Assembly: GCA_902500995.1 (NCBI GenBank)
Contig: CABVSR010000020.1
Coordinates: 1-64,000, forward strand
Direction: 5' to 3'
DNA: 64,000 nt
DNA from: an uncultured Nitrospira sp.
Lineage (GTDB): Bacteria > Nitrospirota > Nitrospiria > Nitrospirales > Nitrospiraceae
The translations under genes were made by a program, and so were the position numbers. The notes under the pieces were generated by a model, which was given only the letters and a program-made list of their open reading frames with translations, was not told where the DNA came from and made no database searches. Of the stretch, positions 33,653-41,419 are shown piece by piece. How positions within the stretch are numbered: the stretch's first letter is position 1; the number at the start of each line of letters is the position of its first letter.

Positions 33653-34877
33653 CCAAATACCCCTTCGCGAAATGTGGCGCCAGTATTTGTTCAAAGATCC
33701 TGACTTCCTCCTCCGTAAATCGTCGATGTTTGTGCTTGAAGTGTTTCCAGGCTCCCCATCGTTTCAGAAGACGGAAGGAAGCCGGAAGCCGCAGCGGCCC
33801 GAGTTGAACAGGACTGGCATCCATCTCGGCTTCGATTGTCGCCGGATCGAACTCCCTCAAAACGGCGCGAAGACTTTCTTCGAATCCTTTAATCACACCG
33901 ATCTGATGGAGGGCCAAATCGCGAAACACTCGTTGAAGGTCTGCCATGACGACTTCTGTATCCTGGGGATTCGAAAGCTGGTCAAGAAGATAGGCCCCGA
34001 CCTGGCGCTCATTCTCCGCCTGTTTGATCTGATTCGGCGCCCAGTTGAGAATGCGCGTCGCCTCGACGTCTAACTCACGAGCGAACTGCCGTCGGCCTTG
34101 CAATGACTCGACCAGATTGCCGAAAGTAATGTCGAGGATCTTATCGATCCGGCGGATCAATTGGCCGACGAATTCAGCGGTCGCCGGCGAGGGAAGCCTT
34201 TGGTAGTATTTCTGCGCAATGGCGAGTAGACCTCTATAGGCAGCTTCCTCGGCAGCCTGATTCGCGCATACCGATTGTGGCGGAGCCGACTCCGGAGGAT
34301 GAGCGGGCGTCGGCAGACCGAGTCGGAGCGATAGACCGTCGCGGACTTTTGCCATCAGAGATTGAGCGCCTCCTGCACCTTGCCGTGTCAAAGCCGGGCG
34401 GAGCATGTCCATCAATGCCGCTTCACGCTCCTGACTCGTACATCCCTGCAATTCGGCATAGCGGCGGCAGAGCTCGTATATCAACCCATCCGGGTCGCTG
34501 CTCTGCACCGCAGTCTGCTGCTCCTCCACCACACTATGCGCCGTGCCGTTGGGCTGCGGGGCCTGGACTGAAAACAGAATGGTGAAATCACCGATCAGAA
34601 TGCGGTCGCCTTCCCGCAGAGGATATTCACGTTGGGGCACCAGCGACTGATCGTTCATCCTAGTGCCATTGGTGCTCCCTACATCAACCAGCACGCAGGC
34701 GTCCGCTTTGCGGCGAATCGCCGCGTGACGAGAAGAGATGACCCGTTGAGGATCCTGCAACGTCACATCGTTCGAAGAAGCCCGTCCGATCGTCACCTCA
34801 CTCTGATCAAAGACATGCTTCCGCACCTGGCCGCCATCAAGAATCTCGCGAGGGTGAATTTCCAATCGAATAGCCAT
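33624..34877 (-). CDS. tagH: T6SS-associated FHA-domain protein (TagH/Fha)
   Basis: A 417-residue scaffold. The N-terminal FHA domain has GRASSND (31-37), SSRH (48-51) and STNGT (68-72), all the phosphothreonine-binding positions. A Pro-rich linker leads to the C-terminal T6SS-specific domain (about 240-417) with LRLPASFRLLKRWGAWKHFK and FFEQ-like helices. In Pseudomonas the homologue is phosphorylated by PpkA to license assembly and held off by TagF. It is eight bases downstream of the kinase-like gene. Confidence 0.92.
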   Translation of the reverse strand: MAIRLEIHPREILDGGQVRKHVFDQSEVTIGRASSNDVTLQDPQRVISSRHAAIRRKADACVLVDVGSTNGTRMNDQSLVPQREYPLREGDRILIGDFTILFSVQAPQPNGTAHSVVEEQQTAVQSSDPDGLIYELCRRYAELQGCTSQEREAALMDMLRPALTRQGAGGAQSLMAKVRDGLSLRLGLPTPAHPPESAPPQSVCANQAAEEAAYRGLLAIAQKYYQRLPSPATAEFVGQLIRRIDKILDITFGNLVESLQGRRQFARELDVEATRILNWAPNQIKQAENERQVGAYLLDQLSNPQDTEVVMADLQRVFRDLALHQIGVIKGFEESLRAVLREFDPATIEAEMDASPVQLGPLRLPASFRLLKRWGAWKHFKHKHRRFTEEEVRIFEQILAPHFAKGYLDVQKTQRGR

Positions 34878-34885
34878 CGACCCAA

Positions 34886-36196
34886 TTACATACGCTCGGC
34901 CGACACGAGATCGCAGATTCGCAGAAGCTCGCGATGCCGAGCAGCGGCTTCAAACAAATCTATTCTCGCCTGCTCGGCCAAGTGTTCTGCACCTTGCACT
35001 GCACCAGTTAACGCTCCCGGTACAGCCGCCGTGTCTCTCGCCCCGGTATTGCTACAAAAGCCAAAACCCGGGATGCGTGACGTCAGCCGTAATCCATAGA
35101 TCAACGCGTCGTACCAAGCAAACTCAGACAGGCAGTCGGAGGATGGAGCAAAGATGTCTCGTTGTTCTTTTAATCTTCCGCTGACCCGCGTGAAGCGAGT
35201 CCAGTGATCGTCCGGCTCCAGGCCCTGAACGAGTGGCTCCAATCTATCAAGTACCGCGCTCAGTTCCCGCTGCACGACCTCGAAAGGACGAGATGGATTC
35301 ACAAGGAGGCATCCAAAGAGCAACATCCCTAAACTATAGAGGTCGCACGCATGATTAAATGCACGAAAGACCTCTGTCTGGGCTTCGGACAACACTTGTT
35401 GTTTGGCCCTCTCCAATTGCGACCATACGGCCTGTGGGATTGCATCCGTCACGCCGCTGACGACGAGCCCTCTTTCCGCCGCCTCGACCTTTCTTGCCCA
35501 CAGAGAAATCAACGTGGTTCCATTTCCCGGTAACCGCAGGGATAAGTGAAATACATCGTGTTCGGAAAAGTCAGCGAATGACACCGCATTGGAAAACACA
35601 TGGGCTCGTATAAGCCCGCGTGAGGCTTGTTCATCCCCGTCATCCGGGATACGCTCCACCGCACGAAGCAGAACCGTAACCGAGAGTTCACGCCCCATCG
35701 GCCATTGCTTTATGGCGGGCGCAGTGTAGGTGGGATCAATATCTCCAGAGGGGACAAAGATTTCCTGAGCCATTTCCTTTCGCATCGTTTCATGGACCAA
35801 TGGGGTTGCCCCGTTCGCCTCATCTAGATTCACCGCGAATAACCATCGAGCCGGTAGCCACGCAAATGTAGGGTCGCTAGGATGCGCCCTGATATGTTCG
35901 GGGGCTAGAGACAAATGAGGACGTTGATGTTGCCGATAAAATTCAGCTGTAGCACGACATAGGCAGGCAAACCCACTGAGTTTTAACCACAAACATTCAA
36001 GTGGAAGCCGGACAGGATCATCCTGAAAGAGAAACTGCCGACCTACGGAGAATCTGGCTCGAAATGGAGGGAACGATTGGACCAGCTCAGGAACAGTTGA
36101 CCAATCGGCTCCACCTAGCAGGTCACAGGCTGTGTCCCATCGAAGAGATGGAGCCGCAGCTCCAAATGACGGAATGTGTGGCCCATGATTAGACAT
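34886..36196 (-). CDS. Kinase-like protein, probably a pseudokinase, T6SS-associated
   Basis: A 436-residue protein in the slot where T6SS loci often carry a Ser/Thr kinase. PHLSLAPEHI (93-102) aligns with the kinase catalytic loop HRDLKPENI but lacks its Asp and Lys; CDLYSLGMLLFGCLL (284-298) matches the alpha-F helix. No glycine loop, VAIK lysine or DFG is recognisable, and about 180 residues separate the two remnants. I infer a regulatory pseudokinase. The ATG at 36196 is used; 36229 is possible. A TTGACA lies at 36331-36326 upstream but without a good -10 box. Confidence 0.55.
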   Translation of the reverse strand: MSNHGPHIPSFGAAAPSLRWDTACDLLGGADWSTVPELVQSFPPFRARFSVGRQFLFQDDPVRLPLECLWLKLSGFACLCRATAEFYRQHQRPHLSLAPEHIRAHPSDPTFAWLPARWLFAVNLDEANGATPLVHETMRKEMAQEIFVPSGDIDPTYTAPAIKQWPMGRELSVTVLLRAVERIPDDGDEQASRGLIRAHVFSNAVSFADFSEHDVFHLSLRLPGNGTTLISLWARKVEAAERGLVVSGVTDAIPQAVWSQLERAKQQVLSEAQTEVFRAFNHACDLYSLGMLLFGCLLVNPSRPFEVVQRELSAVLDRLEPLVQGLEPDDHWTRFTRVSGRLKEQRDIFAPSSDCLSEFAWYDALIYGLRLTSRIPGFGFCSNTGARDTAAVPGALTGAVQGAEHLAEQARIDLFEAAARHRELLRICDLVSAERM

Positions 36197-36367
36197 AGGG
36201 CAGTCACCGTACAGGACAAACGCCCACACTATTGATGCAGATGACTGGGTGGGTCTGTGGCGAATCGGAAGGTAGCTCTTTCAACGAAAGAAATCAAGCA
36301 CATAGATGTCGAAATGGAAGTATTATGTCAACGCCCCTGCCTGCCTTTAGAACCTAGCCGACTCTAA

Positions 36368-39300
36368 CTAACTACCGGAAAGTTGGTAGGGAGAGCCTCC
36401 ACCATCTCCCACCAGCATAAAGGAGGCCCACGCATGGGGATGGGCAAAGTACCTCTTTTCAGGATGCCTAACAGCGATCTCGAAGAGTGCCAGCATTCCC
36501 TCCCGCAGAGCTTTTGCGGGCGGAATGGATTCAACATCACTGTAGCGCTGAAATATCTGCTCCATTAGAGACCTGGTCGCTTCATCATCTACACTCCACT
36601 GACTAACCAATAGTGCCTTGGCTCCCGCAAAGAAAAAAGCTCGAGATAACCCTGACAAGCTTTCCCCACTTCCGTCTGCTCCCGCAGTGTTACATGCCGA
36701 CAAAATGACCCACTCAGTCGAGTGCAACTTGAGATCAAAAATGTCGTCCATAGATAAAAGCCCATCGTTTTCCTCTGTAGGAATATCTGGTGGTGTGAGG
36801 ACAAGAGCCGGCTGTGTGACTCCCTGCAATTCCCCGGCTAATAATCCATGGGTTGCGAACGAGAGAACCTTTGTGCTTCCTAGACGACCCGTAGAGTTAA
36901 GTCGACGCACCTCTGGCTCGGTTGCACGACGATTGATGAATACATTGGTTTCCGGATCAACACCGAGAAGCCGGGCCACAGCCAATAACTCGTCACGAGT
37001 CCCTGGTAAATTATCGAGCCTGCGTAATGTATCTCCTGCCACGCGCATACCGCGCGCGGGCACCATTTTTCCTCCTCGTTCATGCCCAGATCCTTGCAAG
37101 AGTGGATCACCGAAGCCAATGAAAGATTCTTTGGGAGTCTCAATAGTAGCTGCATTTTGACGCAGCATTTTCAATGCGGAAATGGACGGAAGAACTGTTG
37201 AGGTATACGACTTCACGAACCAAGGAAGACCCGCATAGTCAACTAAGTCATTCAGCGATGGGACTCTGCCCTGCTGAAATATTTGAGCAAAGCGACTAAA
37301 TTGTTTACTCCTCCGATCCGTTAGAAGAGCAGCAAACGGAAGAGGGAAAAGCACCTCATCCGGGGCTAAAAACAGCTGCGAAACATTTGCAAGATGTTGC
37401 TCTAAAGAATTAAAAAGAATCTGATAAAGATCTGCTGCGGCCTCGACATCATAGGCAACCGACACAGGGCTCTCACTATTAGTTCTTTGTTGAGGAACGA
37501 TGCTCGACCGAACCTTTTCAACTAAACTCACAAGCTTGGCGCGCGGCACCAGCGTTTCACGATAGGCCACAGGCTTGCCCGAGCGAAGCAACCACATTTG
37601 AACACGATCCCCAAGCGTATAAAACGATATCAGCGCCTCATCAGGTCGAAGCATGGGTAAGACAGCACTAATATCTAGCGGTCGAGGCTGTGCTAGTTCA
37701 GCATAACGTGGCGCTTGGGTTCGCAATTCCGCACCAGCCTGATCGAGGGAATACTGCAACTGGGACAGGTCCTGCTTAAGTTTGTCCAATTCACCCGCGG
37801 AACGATCCCTTTCAGGAACACCATAGACTTCATTCAGACGCGTCCATAGTTCCAGACGCTTGCGGCGAAGCTCTTCGAATCGCATCGCGACTCCGAGCGT
37901 TTTTTCACTCACCCCTTGGCGCTGAGCGATACTCTGAGCCACCGCTGCTTGCACCAACCAGCCTCGCGCTTCTTGCGCCACCACAAAGGCGTCCGATACA
38001 GCCGACTGTTGCTCAGCTGGTTGCTTTGTATCACGTGTGAGCGCGGCTAACATGTGAGCATAATCCTGCAAGCCTTTGAGATCGCTCTTCCAGATTTTGC
38101 TCATGGCTTCATCATCGAGTCCCGCATTCTCCGCACTTTGTGCCTGCAGAATTTGACGGGCGCGTTCATAGAGAGGTCGAGAAGCGACTAGGTGGCCCTG
38201 CGCGTGCTTTGCGCGTGCCAAGTCAAAGAGGCTCCGAGCTACATCCTTGTGGCCAGGCCCAAGCGCTGTCTCCCTAATTTGGACGGCGCGGCTAAAAAAC
38301 GACTCTGCTGAGGAGAATTTATTGGACTGGCCCTCGAGGTATCCTAGGATGGTTAAGGTCTGTGCCACAGCCGGATGATCGCGCCCCAGCGATCGTTCCT
38401 GGATCTGAAGCGCGCGCTGCAGTAATGCCCTAGCTCCACTGAGATCTCCGTCCTGACGCCTCGCTTCTGCCAACTCTATGAGGGTTGAAGCAACAAACGG
38501 ATGGTTCTGGTCCACGGCAGCATTCTGGATCTCCAGCGCTCGTTCGAACCTTTTTCGCGAGCTTTTCCCGTTTCCTAGGGCACGTTCAGCAAGACCGATC
38601 TCATAGAGATTACCGGCTATTTCTGGGTTATCCTCGCCATAGCTTCGTTCATTAATTGCAAGTGCCCTCATGAGCAATGACAAGGCGCCATCATAATTTC
38701 CAACCTTGCTTTCTAGCATCGCCAATTGGGTTAGCGCGGCTGCTACATACGGATGCTCCCGGCCCTTGGTCTCTTCGTAAAGCGACAACGATTCCAAGAG
38801 TAACGAGCGCGCTTGTTCGAATTTTCCTTGACGGCCCAAGATATTGCCCAGAACGTTAACGGCCATGGCAAGATCAGCGGGCCGAGGCGGATTAGCCCCC
38901 CGCAAGATTGTAACCGCCCTGTCTGCGGTAGAACGTGCCTGGACAAGCTGGCTCATTCCACGTTGAGCGATAGCGAGATGAGCCAGAGTCATCCCTAAAT
39001 CTGGATGAGAGGTGCCAAGTGTGCGCTCTTGAGTCCGGACACTTTGTTCCAACAACTGCATAGAATGCCCAAATTTTCCTCCTGCATACAACATCGCGGC
39101 CAGGTGTGTCAGACTTTCGCCCACTCGTGGATCGTCTCCTCCAAAAGCAGAGCGTCGAATAGCGAGGGCTCTTTCAAGAAGTGGTCTCGCTTCATTCAGT
39201 TTGACGAGAGCTGAGTGTACTAACCCTAATGTTGTTAGTGCCTCTGCCACACGTTCGTCTTTTGATCCCAGAGCACCTTCACGAAGAGTCAGCGACTCGC

Positions 39301-39571
39301 GAGCTGGTGCAACAGCCTGCCTGTAGTGACCTTGTTCATAAAGAGCTTGCGCCTGTTCATGGGCGGCCTGAGCTTTCTGCAAGAGGACTATTTGGTCGGC
39401 ATCCGTCAAGGGAACGGAGGGCTCTCGGGGTGCAGAAACTATTGAACATGCACCACATAGGGAAGCTATTACCAGAAGGGCAATCGAAAGATGCCTATCT
39501 ATCCTGTGGGACACAGGTTGTACCCAACACCACTCATAACAGCAAACAAGGTTAGCAAACTTTAACGTCAT
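36368..39571 (-). CDS. TPR-CHAT protein, probable lipoprotein
   Basis: A 1067-residue envelope protein. Hydrophobic residues 28-42 followed by a Cys near 42 suggest a lipoprotein signal, though the lipobox (CGAC) is imperfect. Residues about 65-480 are a long array of 42-residue kinesin-light-chain-type TPRs, each with phrases like RALEIQERSLGRDHPAVA. The C-terminal CHAT caspase-like domain (about 740-1067) has H908 in SFATHGLLAG and C960 in LSACNTAGAD, so it should be an active protease. It follows the TPR/barrel gene by 14 bp. GGGAG precedes the ATG. Confidence 0.88.
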   Translation of the reverse strand: MTLKFANLVCCYEWCWVQPVSHRIDRHLSIALLVIASLCGACSIVSAPREPSVPLTDADQIVLLQKAQAAHEQAQALYEQGHYRQAVAPARESLTLREGALGSKDERVAEALTTLGLVHSALVKLNEARPLLERALAIRRSAFGGDDPRVGESLTHLAAMLYAGGKFGHSMQLLEQSVRTQERTLGTSHPDLGMTLAHLAIAQRGMSQLVQARSTADRAVTILRGANPPRPADLAMAVNVLGNILGRQGKFEQARSLLLESLSLYEETKGREHPYVAAALTQLAMLESKVGNYDGALSLLMRALAINERSYGEDNPEIAGNLYEIGLAERALGNGKSSRKRFERALEIQNAAVDQNHPFVASTLIELAEARRQDGDLSGARALLQRALQIQERSLGRDHPAVAQTLTILGYLEGQSNKFSSAESFFSRAVQIRETALGPGHKDVARSLFDLARAKHAQGHLVASRPLYERARQILQAQSAENAGLDDEAMSKIWKSDLKGLQDYAHMLAALTRDTKQPAEQQSAVSDAFVVAQEARGWLVQAAVAQSIAQRQGVSEKTLGVAMRFEELRRKRLELWTRLNEVYGVPERDRSAGELDKLKQDLSQLQYSLDQAGAELRTQAPRYAELAQPRPLDISAVLPMLRPDEALISFYTLGDRVQMWLLRSGKPVAYRETLVPRAKLVSLVEKVRSSIVPQQRTNSESPVSVAYDVEAAADLYQILFNSLEQHLANVSQLFLAPDEVLFPLPFAALLTDRRSKQFSRFAQIFQQGRVPSLNDLVDYAGLPWFVKSYTSTVLPSISALKMLRQNAATIETPKESFIGFGDPLLQGSGHERGGKMVPARGMRVAGDTLRRLDNLPGTRDELLAVARLLGVDPETNVFINRRATEPEVRRLNSTGRLGSTKVLSFATHGLLAGELQGVTQPALVLTPPDIPTEENDGLLSMDDIFDLKLHSTEWVILSACNTAGADGSGESLSGLSRAFFFAGAKALLVSQWSVDDEATRSLMEQIFQRYSDVESIPPAKALREGMLALFEIAVRHPEKRYFAHPHAWASFMLVGDGGGSPYQLSGS

Positions 39572-39585
39572 GGATCACGAGCTCC

Positions 39586-41250
39586 CTAGTAGACCCACGT
39601 CACGAGACCTGTATAAACATTCTTCGTATAGTCATACACAGGGATATTCGAATCCTCTCTGATACGCTGATATTGGGCAGATACAGAGAAGTGATCGGAA
39701 AGCTGTTTACTGATTTGCACAAAGTGAGTCTGTTCGATATCCCGGCGCCTGGTACCGTTATTCAGATTATCGTCCACAAATAACGATTGACTATTCTTGT
39801 AATCTCTCCAGTGGATGTCATAGTCGTACCGGACAGTCACTCCCCATCCCAGTCCGACCTGTCCACCTACCTGAAGGCGATTGCCTACGTAAGAAAAGTC
39901 GGTGCCACTGGTCGACTCGTTGTCGTGTTGATAGCCAAGGCGGATGAGAAAGCGATCCTCAGCAAATCTGAATACATGGAGCAAACCTCCCATGGCATTG
40001 TAACCGTCTCGGAATTGGGAGATGAATCGGGAATCGAAATCGCCAAACTCTCCAAAGAAGCTCTTAACTTGATAACGGCCAATAAAAGTCGTCAAGTTCG
40101 CCATTTTTCCCAAGAGGGGCAGTTCTATCGTCGGCCCCGCGATTGAGAAGGTCGTGGATGGACTGTGACGGGACAGGAAGCCGGTCATGTTGAGAAACAA
40201 ATAATCGTAGGTATAGTGCAGTCCCCACTGGAAAGGCATATTGAACACAGTGCCCCGATAGAAGCCGTTGACACCTACCTGGTGATTCTGAAAATTGAAC
40301 CGATCCAGATCATTGTTGGCATTATATGTTTGCAGGAACCCATACGTCGCCGTGGCTTCAAAGGAGCCCTTTTGTAGGAACGAGTAATCAAAAAACGCAT
40401 TGGCGATTCCGCCCCCGGACGTTGTTTTTCTCGAGCGTAGGGTTTCAGCAAAAGGGTCGCGGCTGGGATTGGGATTAATCGCCACGTTGTCGTCGTAGTA
40501 CCCACCAAGGCTGATCTGGGCTTTAAGCCGCTTCTGAGACGTCACAGGTTGACCTGTGGCAATAACATCGCCAAGGCGCAGAAGCCCCGTCCCTGTGATG
40601 GGACTCACCATTTGAGTTTGCCGAGCCGTGCGGATTTCTGCCGCGGCCTCCTCAGACATGCCCATCACCCCTAGAGCCAAACCTCGATAAAAATGTGATA
40701 GCTGGACAAGATTTGGGTCTTGGATCTTGGCTTTCTCAAAAGCTTCCGCTGCTTCTTTATAATTCTTCTGCCGATAGCGATTGAAACCCACGTAATATCC
40801 AAGATTTTCTCGTTGAGGGTCAGTCTTATATAAGTCCTCAAATATAGGAGCTGCTTGATCAAACTTGCCGGCGGAAAAATACGCCACTCCGAGTTGGTAC
40901 CGTATGTTGGCGTCTTCAGGACTCAGTTGGCCTGCGGCTTCTAATGCTTGAACCGCTTTATCAGGTTGCTTAAGGGCCAGGTTGGTCAAACCCGAGTAGT
41001 AGAGGCCGCGGACATCTTGAGGGTCGAGCTCCAACGCGCGGGCGAGAAGATCTTGTGCCGCCTCATACCGTTCTTCCTCATAGGCCAAGACCGCCTGGGC
41101 AACCAAGACATCCGCATCAGCTTGCGGAGAAGCAGGCTTGGCCACTGCGCCCCAGGGCTGGCCCAACAGAGCCATAAAAAAAGATAGCGACACAACAAAA
41201 TACACGTATTTTTTATGGACGTATTCCCTCTGTTGACATGCTTCTTTCAT
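39586..41250 (-). CDS. TPR/beta-barrel outer-membrane protein
   Basis: A 554-residue exported protein. The start at 41250 has AAAGGTG upstream and gives a signal peptide ending near AVAKP. Residues about 45-260 contain five or six TPRs (LLARALELDPQDVRGLYYSGL, AAPIFEDLYKTDP). Residues 265-554 are alternating beta strands with aromatic belts, ending in a terminal aromatic residue (TWVY), as in outer-membrane barrels; the layout recalls surface-lipoprotein assembly modifier (DUF560) proteins. It is the first gene of an operon with the TPR-CHAT lipoprotein, so the two may act together at the outer membrane. Confidence 0.75.
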   Translation of the reverse strand: MKEACQQREYVHKKYVYFVVSLSFFMALLGQPWGAVAKPASPQADADVLVAQAVLAYEEERYEAAQDLLARALELDPQDVRGLYYSGLTNLALKQPDKAVQALEAAGQLSPEDANIRYQLGVAYFSAGKFDQAAPIFEDLYKTDPQRENLGYYVGFNRYRQKNYKEAAEAFEKAKIQDPNLVQLSHFYRGLALGVMGMSEEAAAEIRTARQTQMVSPITGTGLLRLGDVIATGQPVTSQKRLKAQISLGGYYDDNVAINPNPSRDPFAETLRSRKTTSGGGIANAFFDYSFLQKGSFEATATYGFLQTYNANNDLDRFNFQNHQVGVNGFYRGTVFNMPFQWGLHYTYDYLFLNMTGFLSRHSPSTTFSIAGPTIELPLLGKMANLTTFIGRYQVKSFFGEFGDFDSRFISQFRDGYNAMGGLLHVFRFAEDRFLIRLGYQHDNESTSGTDFSYVGNRLQVGGQVGLGWGVTVRYDYDIHWRDYKNSQSLFVDDNLNNGTRRRDIEQTHFVQISKQLSDHFSVSAQYQRIREDSNIPVYDYTKNVYTGLVTWVY

Positions 41251-41353
41251 TGTGGCACCTTTCCTTTCCACCCGCTCCCAGAGCCTGTTTTCGGGCATAT
41301 GAGGAACAACACCTATACGTAGCATCCTGCAACCATCATTTTCGTGCCGGTTC

Positions 41354-41382
41354 TCTCTACAGCGGAATGCCAGAGCTGTCAA
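41354..41382 (-). promoter_or_regulatory. Promoter of the TPR-barrel/CHAT operon
   Basis: On the minus strand a consensus TTGACA (41382-41377) is followed after 17 bp by TAGAGA (41359-41354). The start point would be about 100 bases before the ATG at 41250. The region is shared with the divergent FecR-type gene at 41420. Confidence 0.4.
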
Positions 41383-41419
41383 GTGGGAGGTCTTCTACCC
41401 CTAACCAAAGGAGCGCCGC

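Noticed and set aside
36301-36331. TTGACA upstream of the T6SS kinase-like gene as the main operon promoter
   Set aside because: No acceptable -10 box at 16-18 bp, so I do not list it as a promoter.
41317-41352. Possible second sigma-54 site (GCAA ... CGTGCC) before the TPR-barrel gene
   Set aside because: The two half-elements are ten bases apart instead of four, so the GG/GC frame fails.
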